Origin: Rubrivivax sp.
GTDB lineage: Bacteria > Pseudomonadota > Gammaproteobacteria > Burkholderiales > Burkholderiaceae_C
Length of the DNA: 42,567 bases
Assembly: GCA_016790435.1 (NCBI GenBank)
Contig: JAEUPE010000062.1
Coordinates: 1 to 42,567, forward strand
Reading direction: 5' to 3'
The notes under the pieces were generated by a model. It did no database searches, had not been told where the DNA came from, and saw only the letters and a list, made by a program, of their open reading frames with translations. A program made the translations under genes and the position numbers. Positions 22,487 to 32,510 of the stretch are shown piece by piece (the first letter of the stretch is position 1; each line of letters begins with the position of its first letter).

Positions 22487-22527
22487 CACCCGGGCAGGGA
22501 CGTCGCACGAATCCGCCTGCCCGGGTG
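22487..22527. repeat. Perfect 12-bp inverted repeat upstream of the pseudoprotease
   Basis: CACCCGGGCAGG (22487-22498) and its exact reverse complement CCTGCCCGGGTG (22516-22527) are separated by 17 bases. No T-run follows on either strand, so an intrinsic terminator is unlikely. The position, about 80-120 bases before ATG 22410, suits an operator or leader structure. The region 22483-22709 holds no other feature I can support. Confidence 0.6.
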
Positions 22528-22709
22528 GGCAGTGCGCCTTCGCGAAAGTCAGAAGTGGAGGCGGGCGGCCGGCTTGCAAGGGAGGAACTGCCCGGCGACG
22601 CTGCCGCCCCGTTGACCGATCCAGCCCCTGCGCGGCCGCACCAGGAGCCCGCGGCGCTTGGCGAGACCCGCGACGTGCGGCACTGGCGGCCCCAGGCCGC
22701 TTCAGGTGC

Positions 22710-22970
22710 CTAGGCGCCGGTGTCCAGCGTGGCGGGCTCGGTCCGGCTGCCCGCTTCTTCGCTCGGCAGGTGGTACCAGGCCCGGTGCGGCGAGACCTTT
22801 TCGCAGGCGGGGCACTGCGTCGTCTTCCACTGGCGTGCGCAAGTGGGGCAGACGCCACCGGTCCAGAAGGTGTGCCACACCGTGCCACATTCGGCGACGC
22901 AGGCCCAGCGGTCCTCGAGCCGCGGCTTGTAGCCGCAGGCGGGACAGTGGATCTCGGGTTGGCGGACCAT
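22710..22970 (-). CDS. Small zinc-ribbon protein
   Basis: An 86-residue protein starting at 22970 with AGGAG upstream. It contains four Cys clusters: CPACG, CVAEC, CPTC and CPAC, enough to bind two zinc ions, with Trp/His residues between (WHTFW, WYHLP). The C-terminal 20 residues are variable. Small zinc-ribbon proteins often act in protein or nucleic-acid binding; no specific role can be given. Confidence 0.75.
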   Translation of the reverse strand: MVRQPEIHCPACGYKPRLEDRWACVAECGTVWHTFWTGGVCPTCARQWKTTQCPACEKVSPHRAWYHLPSEEAGSRTEPATLDTGA

Positions 22971-23044
22971 GCAAGCTCCTGGGCGTTCGTCCTGGCGAAG
23001 GATTCTGAACGGGTTCGGCCGCCGGCCGGCCGACGCGAGCCGGT

Positions 23045-23419
23045 TCAGCGGCTGCGCGGCGAGCCGGCGTCGGTGAGCGCCGCGCCGTGGTACATCCGGC
23101 CGACGCCTGCCGCAGCCGCCGCGGCCTCGCAAGCCGCGCAGGGGCGGGAGGTGGAGACGAGCACCGCACCGGCCAGCGAAGGCTGCCCGAGACGGCGCTG
23201 GGCGTCCCGCAGCGCCACGCGTTCGGCGTGCGCCGAAGCGTCTTGATCGACAACGACACGGCTCGGCCCGACGCCGACGATGACGCCACCGGCCACGAGC
23301 ACGGCGCCGTAGGACTGATCGCCCCAGGAGCGCGCCAAGTGCTCGAGTGCCGCTGCGGCGGCGTGGAAGCGCGGGTCGGGCGCGCCGAGCCCGGCGTCGG
23401 CGAACGTTGGCGTGGGCAT
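23045..23419 (-). CDS. CMP/dCMP-type zinc deaminase family protein
   Basis: A 124-residue protein with the cytidine/deoxycytidylate deaminase zinc site: HAE (H64, E66) and PCAAC (C94, C97). The core is shorter than typical guanine or tRNA adenosine deaminases (about 150 residues) and the C-terminal helix is abbreviated. Substrate is unknown; purine or pyrimidine bases are the usual targets. It starts at 23419 and ends 74 bases before the zinc-ribbon gene, with the small basic protein just upstream. Confidence 0.82.
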   Translation of the reverse strand: MPTPTFADAGLGAPDPRFHAAAAALEHLARSWGDQSYGAVLVAGGVIVGVGPSRVVVDQDASAHAERVALRDAQRRLGQPSLAGAVLVSTSRPCAACEAAAAAAGVGRMYHGAALTDAGSPRSR

Positions 23420-23436
23420 CGGCGAGCCCGATGCGG

Positions 23437-23610
23437 TCAGCGCTCGGCGGGCGGCGCCGGTGGGGCCGGGTCGGCAGCGCCGGCGTCCGCCGGGCCTTGG
23501 GCGTCCGACGGCGAGTCACCGCGCTGCTTGCGCTGCGCTTTCTCTTCCTTCTTGCGCTTTTTCTCCAACTCGCGTTGGCGCTTCTCGAAGGCGTAATTGG
23601 GTTTGGCCAC
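23437..23610 (-). CDS. Small basic coiled-coil protein, GTG start
   Basis: A 57-residue protein beginning VAKPNYAFEKRQRELEKKR, highly charged and probably helical through residue 30, then Pro/Ala-rich. I recognise the N-terminal pattern as a recurrent small conserved protein of Betaproteobacteria without known function. GTG 23610 has a purine-rich GAGGAAAG upstream. It is divergent from the membrane-fusion protein gene, with 155 bases between them. Confidence 0.7.
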   Translation of the reverse strand: MAKPNYAFEKRQRELEKKRKKEEKAQRKQRGDSPSDAQGPADAGAADPAPPAPPAER

Positions 23611-23765
23611 GTGTCTTTCCTCGATCGCGAAGCGACAGGGGGTGCAGCATACGCGAGCGCCGCGCCGCGAGGCCGGACTGAAGCCGCTTTCCCTGCCGTG
23701 GCGCAAACGGCGCGGATCTTCAGTGACCTCGGCCGGCGCCCCGGCAGCGGCCACAATGACGACCA

Positions 23766-25049
23766 ATGGTTCGCTTGCCCTCCGCCTGGCCCCTCGCGTT
23801 TCGGCGCCCGTGGGTCCTGGCCGTGTTTGTCGTCGCCGCGGTGGCGGCCGCTCTCGTGTGGAGCCGCACCCGGGCTGTACCGGTGCAGGTGCTGACCGCG
23901 CGCGCCGCGCCCCTCACGCAGAGCTTGGCCGTCAGCGGGCGCGTGGTGAGCGAGAACCGGGTCTTCGTCGGCAGCACGGTCACCGGCCGCGTCGCCGAGG
24001 TGACGCGCCGCGAAGGCGGCACGTTGCGCGAAGGAGAGCTCATCGTGCGGCTCGAAGACGCCGAGCTCGTGGCGGCCCTGCGCCAGGCCTCGGCCGCGCT
24101 GGTGTCGGCGCAGGCGCGCCTGGCCAGCCAGCGCCGCCTGGCCGCGCCGGTGGCCACGCAGCAGTTCGAGCAGGCGCGTGCCAACGCCGCCGCGGCCGAG
24201 CGCGAGGTGCAGCGCACGGAACAGTTGCTGGCGCAAGGCTTCATCGGCCAGGCGCGGCTGGACGAGGTGAAGCGCGCCGCCGAGGTGGCGCAGGCGGCGC
24301 TGCGTTCGGCGCAGGTGCAGCAGGAGGCCAACGTCAGCGGCACCGAGCTGCTGCAGGCCGAGGCGCGCGTGACCGAGGCACGCGCCGCGGTGGACCTGGC
24401 GCGCGCGCGCCAGGCGCAGACGCGCATCACCTCGCCCGCCGAGGCCACGGTGCTGGCCCGCCAGGTGGAGCCGGGGCAGATCGTGCAGCCGGGCACGCGG
24501 CTGGCCGAGCTCAGCGTGCGCGGCCCGGTGCAACTCGTGGCGCTGGTCGACGAGAAGTACCTCGCTCGCCTGTCGCCCGGCCTGGTGGCCAGCGTCGTGG
24601 CCGATGCCTTCCCGGGGCAGGCCTTCGCGGCGCGCATCGCGAGCATCGCGCCGCTGGTGGACGCGCAGCGCGGCGCCATCGAGGTCAAGTTCTCCCTGCC
24701 GGCCACCCTGCCGGCGCCCGTGGTGCTGAAGAACGACATGACGGTGTCGATCGAGGTCGTCACCGGCCGGCGCGACAGGGCCATCGCCCTGCCCAGCGAG
24801 GCACTGCGCGCCGGGCCGGCGGTGCTGGTGGTGCAGGACGGCCGTGCCGTGCTGCGGCCGGTGCAGACGGGCCTGCGCACGCTGAGCGCGGTGGAAGTGG
24901 TGCAGGGCCTCCAGGACGGCGAGCAGGTGGTGCTCGACGCCGCGGTGGTGGCCGGCGCCCGCGTGCGCCCGGTGGAGCGTGCGGCGGGTGCCGCTGCCGG
25001 CGAGGGGCTCGACGTGGGCGCGGCGATGCGGGGCCTGGGTCGGGACTGA
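23766..25049 (+). CDS. HlyD/MacA-type periplasmic adaptor (membrane-fusion) protein
   Basis: A 427-residue protein with one N-terminal transmembrane helix (residues 14-32), a lipoyl-like half (GRVAEVTRREGGTLREGELIVRLED), a long alpha-helical hairpin rich in Ala/Gln (about 95-215), the second lipoyl half (ATVLARQVEPGQIVQPGTRLAEL) and beta-barrel domains. It would link an inner-membrane ABC transporter to the outer membrane or the periplasm. The FtsX-like permease and LolD-like ATPase follow with 20 and overlapping bases, forming a MacAB-like tripartite system with the permease and ATPase on separate chains. Confidence 0.88.
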   Translation: MVRLPSAWPLAFRRPWVLAVFVVAAVAAALVWSRTRAVPVQVLTARAAPLTQSLAVSGRVVSENRVFVGSTVTGRVAEVTRREGGTLREGELIVRLEDAELVAALRQASAALVSAQARLASQRRLAAPVATQQFEQARANAAAAEREVQRTEQLLAQGFIGQARLDEVKRAAEVAQAALRSAQVQQEANVSGTELLQAEARVTEARAAVDLARARQAQTRITSPAEATVLARQVEPGQIVQPGTRLAELSVRGPVQLVALVDEKYLARLSPGLVASVVADAFPGQAFAARIASIAPLVDAQRGAIEVKFSLPATLPAPVVLKNDMTVSIEVVTGRRDRAIALPSEALRAGPAVLVVQDGRAVLRPVQTGLRTLSAVEVVQGLQDGEQVVLDAAVVAGARVRPVERAAGAAAGEGLDVGAAMRGLGRD

Positions 25050-25069
25050 AGCGGCCAAGGAATCGCCCC

Positions 25070-26313
25070 ATGGGCTTCGCCTACACCATCGCCTGGCGCT
25101 TCCTGCGCGAGGGCCGCTTCCAGAGCCTGCTCATCGTCGTCGGCGTGGCCGCCGGCGTGGCGGTGGTGACCTACATCTCAGCGCTCATCCAGGGCCTGCA
25201 GGGCAACACCATCGAGCGCACGCTCGGCACGCAGTCGCACCTGACCGTGCGGCCGCGCGACGAGCGCACCGCGCCCGCGCTTGCCGCGCCCGGTGGGGCC
25301 GCGGCGGCCGGGGTCGGCCCCGGCGCGGTGGCGCGCGACCTGCAGCCGCGCGCGCAACGGCTGCGCACGCTCGACGACTGGCGCGCCATCGAGGTCGAAA
25401 TGGCGAGCCTGCCGGGTGTGATCGCCGTGACCAGCATCGTCGGCGGCGCGGCGCTGGCGCAGCGGGGGGACGCGAGCCGGGCCATCTCGCTCTTCGGCAT
25501 CGATCTCGAAGGCTACGACCGCATCGTCGCGCTGCGCACGCGCATCGTGCAAGGCGAGGCACGCGTCGCCCCGGGCGAGGCACTGGTCGGGCGCGAACTG
25601 GCCGACGACCTGGGCCTGGTGCTCGGCGACCGCTTCGTCGTGCGGGCCGGCGGCGCCAATGCCGCCAGCGATAGCTTCAAGGTCGCGGGCCTCTTCGACC
25701 TGGGCAGCCGCGACCTGAACCGGCGCTTCGTCTACGTCACGCAGACCAGTGCGCAGAGCCTGCTCGGCATCCCGGGCGGCATGACCAACACCTATGGCCG
25801 CGTGAGCGACCTCTTCGGCGCTGCGCGCCTGGCCGCGACGCTGCGCGCGCGCACCGGGCTGGAGGTGGAGAGCTGGATGGACACCAATGCCCAGCTCCTC
25901 TCGGCCTTGCAGGCGCAGAGCATCAGCACCGGCCTCATCCGCATCTTCACCTCCCTCGTCGTGATCCTGGGCATCGCCAGCGTGCTCGTCGTCTCGGTGG
26001 TGCAGAAGCGCAAGGAGATCGGCATCCTGCGCGCCATGGGCGCCACGCGCGGGCAGATGACGCAGGTGTTCCTGCTGCAGGGGGCGATCGTCGGCTGGAT
26101 CGGCTCGCTGATCGGCATCGCGCTCGCGCAGGGCCTGCTCTGGGGCTTCTCGAACTTCGCCAAGGGCAGCGACGGCAAGCCGCTCTTCGTGATCGGGCTG
26201 CCGCTGGACATGGCGCTCGGGGTGGCGCTGGCCGCCACCGTGGCCGGCGTGCTGGCGGCCGCGGCGCCGGCGCGGCGCGCGGCGCGCCTGGACCCGGCGC
26301 AGGCGATCCGCCT

Positions 26314-26317
<4 letters not shown>
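25070..26317 (+). CDS. FtsX/MacB-like ABC transporter permease
   Basis: A 415-residue permease with one N-terminal helix ([21 protein letters not shown]), a large periplasmic MacB-PCD-like domain (about 45-270) and three C-terminal helices (from [32 protein letters not shown], a typical FtsX coupling segment, shown here in part). It belongs to the type VII mechanotransmission class, exporting or extracting lipophilic compounds or lipoproteins. Its stop overlaps the GTG of the ATPase gene. Confidence 0.88.
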
Positions 26318-27159
<842 letters not shown>

Positions 27160-27190
27160 GCCGATTCAGGCCGCCTCGGGCCGCCACACC

Positions 27191-27586
27191 TCAGCGGTGC
27201 CCCATCAGCGAGACGATGCGGCAGCCGATGACGCCCGCGATCTTGGACGCCACCACCGAAGCGTCGCCGTCGTCGTAGGTGCGGGCGATGGTGATGCGGT
27301 CGAAGAGGCTGCGGAAGAGCGTGATCGACCAGCTGCGCTCGCCGCGCCCGCCGGGAAAGGCGCCGATGTCCACCGACTGGATGCTGTCGAAGGTGGCCAA
27401 CTGCTGCCCGCCTTCCTGCACCACGCGTTGCTTGCGGTCGAAGACGAAGTTGCCGTGAGACGACTCGACGACGAGCACGTCGTCGTCGAACTGGCCGATC
27501 TCGACGAAGGGCTCGACGAGCGGCTCGCCGCGCGCGGCCTCCACCAGCGGCGACAGCTTGAGGGCGAGGCGGAGCGGGATCTTCAT
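27191..27586 (-). CDS. Conserved hypothetical protein
   Basis: A 131-residue soluble protein that I do not recognise. It is rich in beta strands (GQFDDDVLVVESSHGNFVFD, then ATFDSIQSVDIGAF) and ends with a helix, an outline that could fit a small bacterial PH-like domain. It follows the MeaB fusion gene on the same strand after a 124-base gap and converges on the ATPase gene. No motif gives a function. Confidence 0.6.
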   Translation of the reverse strand: MKIPLRLALKLSPLVEAARGEPLVEPFVEIGQFDDDVLVVESSHGNFVFDRKQRVVQEGGQQLATFDSIQSVDIGAFPGGRGERSWSITLFRSLFDRITIARTYDDGDASVVASKIAGVIGCRIVSLMGHR

Positions 27587-27710
27587 GGCGCGCGGGTGTG
27601 TGGGGGACGGCCGCCCGCCGGAAAGGGCAGCCAGGACGCCGCGATGCTAGGCGGTGGCGCCAACGGCGTAAAGCGCTCGCGCGCCCGCTGCACGGTGGTG
27701 CAGCAGCGGC

Positions 27711-28940
27711 TCAATCGTGGTGCTGCCCGGTGACGTAGACCGTGCCGGTGAAGCTGGAGACGGGCCTTCCGTCGGCGCGCGTCACGTCGACCCGGTACAC
27801 GGCCAGCTTGCGGCTGCGCGAGACCTCGCGCGCTTGCGCCGTCAGCGTCTCGCCGGCGCGGGCCGCCTGCTGGTAGGTGATGTGCGCGTCGATGCCGGCG
27901 GCCACTGTGCCGTGCGAGTTGGAGGCGAGGCCGAAGGCCGTATCGGCCAGCGCGAAGATCACGCCGCCGTGGCAGGTGCCGTTGAAGTTGAGGTGGTCGG
28001 GACGCAGCGTGAGTTGCACCTCGGCCCCGCCGGGCCCGCCGCGCACGCAGACGATGCCGGTGGCGCGTGCGTAGGGGTCGCCCGCGGCCAGGCGGAAGAC
28101 ACGTGCGCTGGCAGCAGCCGCTGCCGCGGCCTTGGGGTCGACGTGCAGGCGGCGGCCGTGACCCCCATGGCCGCCGTGCGCGAGGGCCTGGTCGGCGAGC
28201 GCCGCCATGCCCGCGCCCGCGCTGGCGTGAACGCTCAGCACCGGCACCTTCCATGCACCTGCCGCGCCCTGGGCGCGCAGGTGCAGCATCTCGCGCAGGT
28301 CGCGCGCCGCGGCGTCGGCACCGGGCAGGTCGGCCTTGCTGACCACCAGCAGGTCGGCGATCTCGAGGATGCCGGCCTTGATGGCCTGCACCTCGTCGCC
28401 CAGCCCCGGCGGGCAGACGACGATGCGCGTGTCGGCCACGGCCATGATCTCGACCTCGGACTGGCCGGCACCCACGGTCTCGACGATGATGGTGTGAAAG
28501 CCGGCCGCGTCGAGCACGTCGACGATGGCGCGCGTCGTGGGCGACAGGCCGCCGAGGTGCCCGCGCGAAGCCACCGAGCGGATGAAGACATCGGCGTGCG
28601 CGCCGTGTTCACCCATGCGGACGCGGTCGCCGAGCACGGCGCCGCCGCTGAGCGGGCTCGAAGGATCGACGGCGACGACGGCGATGCGCTGGCCGCGGGC
28701 GAGCAGCTCGCCGAGCAGCGCATGCACCAGCGTCGACTTGCCGGCCCCCGGAGCGCCGGTGATGCCGATGACGTGCGCCCGGCCGAGATGCGGCACGAGC
28801 GTTGCGCGCAGCGCCGCGGCGTCGGGCGCACCCTGCTCGATGCGGCTGATGGCGCGCGCCACGGCGCCGCGCTCGCCGCGCAGCAGGCCCGGCGGCAAGT
28901 GCAGGCCGGCCGCGCGGGCGTCGGCCGGATCCGTGCTCAC
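27711..28940 (-). CDS. meaB: MeaB-type G-protein chaperone fused to a PaaI hotdog thioesterase
   Basis: A 409-residue two-domain protein. Residues 1-255 are the MeaB/ArgK GTPase: Walker [10 protein letters not shown] (62-70), the [19 protein letters not shown] block, ETVGAGQ and the SKAD base-recognition motif (201-204). MeaB proteins load and protect B12-dependent acyl-CoA mutases. A His/Gly linker (HGGHGGHG, 255-262) leads to a PaaI-like hotdog (280-409) with [20 protein letters not shown]. The C-terminal dimerisation arm of stand-alone MeaB seems replaced by the hotdog. The ATG overlaps the mutase stop (ATGA). The stop-free junction shows a true fusion. Confidence 0.9.
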   Translation of the reverse strand: MSTDPADARAAGLHLPPGLLRGERGAVARAISRIEQGAPDAAALRATLVPHLGRAHVIGITGAPGAGKSTLVHALLGELLARGQRIAVVAVDPSSPLSGGAVLGDRVRMGEHGAHADVFIRSVASRGHLGGLSPTTRAIVDVLDAAGFHTIIVETVGAGQSEVEIMAVADTRIVVCPPGLGDEVQAIKAGILEIADLLVVSKADLPGADAAARDLREMLHLRAQGAAGAWKVPVLSVHASAGAGMAALADQALAHGGHGGHGRRLHVDPKAAAAAAASARVFRLAAGDPYARATGIVCVRGGPGGAEVQLTLRPDHLNFNGTCHGGVIFALADTAFGLASNSHGTVAAGIDAHITYQQAARAGETLTAQAREVSRSRKLAVYRVDVTRADGRPVSSFTGTVYVTGQHHD

Positions 28941-30661
28941 ACGAAGGCCTGCACGTGGCCGAAGCCGAGCTCGCGCCGCAGCGTGCCGCAGATCTCGCCG
29001 TGCGTGCAGCCGGCCTCCGCCGCCTCGACCACGCGGCCGAAGACGTTGTCGCCGGCCGGCCGTGCCTCTTCGCCCGCGGCCCGTGCCAGCGCGTCGAGCG
29101 CGCGCTGCACGTCGGCCTGCGAACGCGCCGCCTTGAAGGCGCGGAAGTCATCGAGGTACGCTTGCATCGTCGCGGGGTCGGGGCGGGTGTTGATGGCGCG
29201 GGCGCTGCGGTCTTCTTCCACCGGGTAGGCGTTGACACCGACCAGCGTCTGCTCGCCGCTGTCGATGCGGGCCTGGAAGCGGCGCGCCGACTCGCCCACC
29301 ATGCGCTGCACGAGGCCGGACTCCACCGCCTTGTACATGCCGCCGGCCTGCTCGACCTGGGCCATCACGCGCTCGATCTCGGCCTGCATCTGGTCGGTGA
29401 GCGCCTCGACGTAGTGGCTGCCGCCCAGCGGATCGATGACGTCGGTGAGGTGGGCCTCCTCGCGCAGGATGTTCTGCGTCGCGATGGCGATGCGCGCGCC
29501 GGCTTCGCCCGGCACCGACAGCGCCTCGTCGTAGGCGTCGGTGTGCAGCGACTGCAGGCCGCCGAAGATGCCGGCCATGGCCTGCACGGCGACGCGGGCG
29601 ATGTTGTTGAGCGGCTGCTGGCGCGTGAGGTCGACGCCCGAGGTCTGGCCGTGGAACTTGAAGCGCCAGCTGCGCGGATCCCCGGCGCCCAGCCGATCGC
29701 GGGTCACCTTGGCCCAGATGCGGCGCGCGGCGCGGAACTTGGCCACTTCCTCGAAGAAGCTGATCGAGATGTCGAAGAAGAAGGTGAAGCGCGGCAGGAA
29801 CTGGTCGGGGTCCATGCCGCGCGCCAGGCAGTCCTCGGCGTTCTGGATGGCCGTGCTGAGCGTGAAGGCCACCGCCTCGGCCGGCGTGGCGCCAGCCTGC
29901 TGCATGTGCTGGCCCACCACCGACATCGGGTTCCACTTCGGCACGAAGCGGTTGCAGAACTCGATGTGGTCGCCGAGGACGCGCCGCGCACCGGGCAGCG
30001 CGAGGCGGAAGAACATGTGGTTGGCCACGTAGTGGCTGAGGTAGTCGCTCTGGTTGCTGGTGCCGGTGATGGTGCGCCAGTCGGTGCCGCGCTTCCTGGC
30101 GGCGGCGAGCATGAAGGCCAGCAGCGTGAACGGGCTCGGATCGTTCATCGCACACGAGGTGGTGGCGAGGTCCACGCCCTGCAGCGCGCGGTCCATGTGC
30201 GCAGCCGTGTTGACCACGGTGCCGCAGGTGCCGAGCAGCTCGAAGTGCGACTCGTCCATGTCGTAGCCGCGGAAGACCGAGTTGCACGGGATCAGCGACA
30301 CGGCGTTCGCGCCGGCGCCCAGCACCTCGAGCAGGCGCGCGTTGTATTCGGCGGGCGTGCCGTGTCCGATGAGCTGGCGCTGAGTCCAGGTGCGGCCGCG
30401 GTGCATCGTGGCGTAGATGCCGCGCGTGTAGGGGGCCTGGCCGGGCAGGCCCATGTCGCTCTCGCGCTCGGGCTGCCAGTCGGCCGCCGTGTACAGAGGC
30501 TTGATCGGTACGCCCGAGCGGTTGGCCACCGGGCGGTCGGGGCCGATCTGCTCGGCGTAGTCGTGCTGCCAGCGCGCCAGCGCCGGGTCGGCGCCGGCGG
30601 GCACCTCGGCAGATGTCCCCGCAGGCATGGCGGCCAGGGGGGCGTCAAAGGGCTTGTTCAT
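28937..30661 (-). CDS. Acyl-CoA mutase large (catalytic) subunit, atypical substrate pocket
   Basis: A 574-residue catalytic subunit of the methylmalonyl-CoA mutase superfamily without a B12 domain, as in isobutyryl- and 2-hydroxyisobutyryl-CoA mutases. Conserved: [10 protein letters not shown] (CoA entry), PKWNPMSV, H252 (catalytic His244 of P. shermanii), and [11 protein letters not shown]. By-eye alignment shows unusual pocket residues: Leu97 at Tyr89, Ala213 at Arg207, Asn203 at Gln197, and [10 protein letters not shown] in place of FDLPTxxGYD. So methylmalonyl-CoA is improbable and the real substrate is open. ATG 30661 starts the conserved part; it overlaps meaB downstream and follows the small subunit by 106 bases. 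Confidence 0.88.
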   Translation of the reverse strand: MNKPFDAPLAAMPAGTSAEVPAGADPALARWQHDYAEQIGPDRPVANRSGVPIKPLYTAADWQPERESDMGLPGQAPYTRGIYATMHRGRTWTQRQLIGHGTPAEYNARLLEVLGAGANAVSLIPCNSVFRGYDMDESHFELLGTCGTVVNTAAHMDRALQGVDLATTSCAMNDPSPFTLLAFMLAAARKRGTDWRTITGTSNQSDYLSHYVANHMFFRLALPGARRVLGDHIEFCNRFVPKWNPMSVVGQHMQQAGATPAEAVAFTLSTAIQNAEDCLARGMDPDQFLPRFTFFFDISISFFEEVAKFRAARRIWAKVTRDRLGAGDPRSWRFKFHGQTSGVDLTRQQPLNNIARVAVQAMAGIFGGLQSLHTDAYDEALSVPGEAGARIAIATQNILREEAHLTDVIDPLGGSHYVEALTDQMQAEIERVMAQVEQAGGMYKAVESGLVQRMVGESARRFQARIDSGEQTLVGVNAYPVEEDRSARAINTRPDPATMQAYLDDFRAFKAARSQADVQRALDALARAAGEEARPAGDNVFGRVVEAAEAGCTHGEICGTLRRELGFGHVQAFV

Positions 30662-30767
30662 GCGAGTGGCTCCAATGGACAGTGGGCGCGGCTGGAGGTT
30701 GGCGTGTGGCGGCTGGCGCGATGTGCGGCGCGGGTGAGCCGGGACGCGCACTCCGTCAGGCGCGGGC

Positions 30768-31196
30768 TCAGGCAACGGCGCGGCGCGCGCGCACGCCGGC
30801 GGCGAGCGCGCGCACGCTCGCGGCGATGTCGGCGAGCGCCGTGCCCGGGTGGAAGACCTGCGAAACACCGGCCTGCAGGAGCAGCGGCTCCTCGTCGTCA
30901 GGCACGATGCCGCCGACGATCACCGCCACGTCGCCCAGGCCGGCGGCGCGCAGCGCGTCCATCAGCTTGGGCACGATGAGGTGATCGGTGGCCAACGAGC
31001 TGATGCCGATCACGTCGACGTCTTCCTCGGTGGCCAGTTTCACCACGGTGGCGATCTCCTGCCACGGTGGCGTGTAGATCACCTCCATGCCCGCGTCGCG
31101 CAGCGCCGCGGCGACGATCCGGCTGCCGCGGTCGTGGCCGTCGAAGCCGATCTTGGTGATGAGCACCTTGGGGATGATCGAGGGCGCTTCGCTCAT
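30768..31196 (-). CDS. Acyl-CoA mutase small (B12-binding) subunit
   Basis: A 142-residue cobalamin-binding subunit. The DxHxxG motif is present (D19, H21, G24 in FDGHDRG); H21 would be the lower cobalt ligand. The later ISSL and [11 protein letters not shown] motifs line the nucleotide tail pocket. Its ATG overlaps the TetR stop (ATGA), an unusual coupling of regulator and enzyme. It pairs with the catalytic subunit encoded next. Confidence 0.92.
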   Translation of the reverse strand: MSEAPSIIPKVLITKIGFDGHDRGSRIVAAALRDAGMEVIYTPPWQEIATVVKLATEEDVDVIGISSLATDHLIVPKLMDALRAAGLGDVAVIVGGIVPDDEEPLLLQAGVSQVFHPGTALADIAASVRALAAGVRARRAVA

Positions 31197-31900
31197 GTCG
31201 TGGGGCTCTCCGGGGTTCTCGGGCCATGGGCCGCACTCTGGTGGACCAGGGCCGTGAATTGGCGCGCCAGCGTGCGCGGCGACGAGGTGCCGTCGGCGCG
31301 ATACCAGTTCTGGGCCCAGTTCAAGGCGCCCAGCAGCATCAGCCGCAGCGCCTTTCGGTCGGTGCGCCGGGCCAGCGGCAGCGCGGCGACGAGCGCGCTC
31401 CACAGCGCTTCGTAGCGGTCGCGCTGCGCCACCAGGCGGTCTGCGGCAGCGGGCACGTCGGCCGGACGTACGCGCACGACGACACGGGCGTAGTCGTCGT
31501 TGCGCAGGATGGCCTCGAGGTGCGCCACGCAGGCCGCCTCGAGGCGCTGCCATGGGTCGGCGAGGGGCAGCACGGCGGCCTCGACCGCGGCGCAGATCTG
31601 CTCCACGCCGCGCAGGTAGACGGCGACCAGCAGGTCGTCCTTGGTGGCGAAGTGGCAGTACAGCGAGCCTGGAAGCATGCCGGCGGCGCTGGCGATGTCG
31701 CGCACCGAGGTGCCCTCGAAGCCTTGGCGGCAGAAAAGGCGCGCGGCGGCGTCCAGCACCAGCGGCGCCCGGCTGTCGGCGTGCGGCTGCCGCGTCGCCG
31801 GGGCGACGAGCGAGCTCAGCGGCGCCAGGCCCGCGGTGTCGCGGCGCGGCGGCCGGGGCTCGCGACGCTTGGCGAAAGACGGGGCGAGGGCGCTGGGCAT
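31193..31900 (-). CDS. TetR-family regulator of the mutase operon
   Basis: A 235-residue regulator. Residues 1-45 are a basic/Pro extension; the HTH is at about 55-95 (VLDAAARLFCRQGFEGTSVRDIA, GSLYCHFATKDDLL). The ligand-binding half has the shape of fatty-acid/acyl-CoA TetR proteins. ATG 31900 is the first Met after the promoter; the longer frame to 32101 runs through the operator. It is the first gene of the operon and so is probably autoregulated by the 31937-31950 repeat, with an acyl-CoA as a plausible inducer. Confidence 0.87.
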   Translation of the reverse strand: MPSALAPSFAKRREPRPPRRDTAGLAPLSSLVAPATRQPHADSRAPLVLDAAARLFCRQGFEGTSVRDIASAAGMLPGSLYCHFATKDDLLVAVYLRGVEQICAAVEAAVLPLADPWQRLEAACVAHLEAILRNDDYARVVVRVRPADVPAAADRLVAQRDRYEALWSALVAALPLARRTDRKALRLMLLGALNWAQNWYRADGTSSPRTLARQFTALVHQSAAHGPRTPESPTT

Positions 31901-31929
31901 GGGGGCGGCGGCCAACGGGCCGTGTCGCC

Positions 31930-31950
31930 AATATACCAAACAACTGTTTG
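31930..31950 (-). promoter_or_regulatory. Promoter and TetR operator candidate
   Basis: On the minus strand a TATATT -10 box (31935-31930) lies 30 bases before the TetR ATG. Just upstream is the inverted repeat CAAACA-AC-TGTTTG (31937-31950) in an AT-rich island that stands out from the GC-rich surroundings. A repressor bound there would cover the -35/-10 spacer. A good -35 hexamer is not obvious. Confidence 0.6.
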
Positions 31951-32021
31951 TTAAAGACTCTGGCGGGCGCACGCGCTGGCGCGACAGTCCGCACCCTGGG
32001 TAGCGCAATGCGCCAGCGGCC

Positions 32022-32510
32022 TCAGGACACCACGAACGATGCCGCGCCGGTGGCGATGAGCTCGCCCTCGTCGTTGTGCAGCGCCATCTGGGTCGAGCCA
32101 ATGCGCCCGCCCAGGCGGGTGACCTGGGCCGTGGCGTCGAAGTGGCGGCCCAGGCCCTGGCGCAGGAAGTCGATGCGCAGGTCGATGGTGCCCATGCGCG
32201 CGAAGCGGTGCATCACCTGCATCGCGCCCTCGCCGCGGTGCCGCTCGGCAATGCCCACCATCAGGGCCAAGCCCGCCATCGCGTCGAGCACGGAAGAGAT
32301 CACGCCGCCGTGCAGGCGGCCGTAGGTGAAGTGCCCGACGAGGTCGGGCTTCATCTCGAAGCGGCCGCGCACGTCACCGGGCCGCAGGGAGAGGATCTTC
32401 AGCCCCAGCAACTCATTGAAGCGGATGTGCCGCTCGAACATCTCGCGCAGGCTGTGCTCGAAGCGCGCCTGCTCCTCGGCGCTGCGTGGCGCGGGCAACG
32501 GCGAGGTCAT
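32022..32510 (-). CDS. PaaI-type hotdog thioesterase
   Basis: A 162-residue hotdog protein with the motif YGRLHGGVISSVLDAMAG around residue 72. It would hydrolyse acyl-CoA, perhaps a dead-end intermediate of the adjacent pathway. Its ATG overlaps the stop of the beta-keto acid cleavage gene (ATGA), so it is the last gene of the carboxylation operon. A 121-base gap separates it from the mutase operon. Confidence 0.87.
   Translation of the reverse strand: MTSPLPAPRSAEEQARFEHSLREMFERHIRFNELLGLKILSLRPGDVRGRFEMKPDLVGHFTYGRLHGGVISSVLDAMAGLALMVGIAERHRGEGAMQVMHRFARMGTIDLRIDFLRQGLGRHFDATAQVTRLGGRIGSTQMALHNDEGELIATGAASFVVS

Noticed and set aside
28937-30661. Calling the mutase methylmalonyl-CoA mutase (mcm) or 2-hydroxyisobutyryl-CoA mutase (hcmA)
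   Set aside because: The subunit split resembles HcmAB, but the residues that define either specificity do not match in a by-eye alignment.
31901-32101. A longer N-terminus for the TetR protein
   Set aside because: It would translate through the AT-rich promoter and operator and gives an Arg/Ser-rich, non-conserved sequence.
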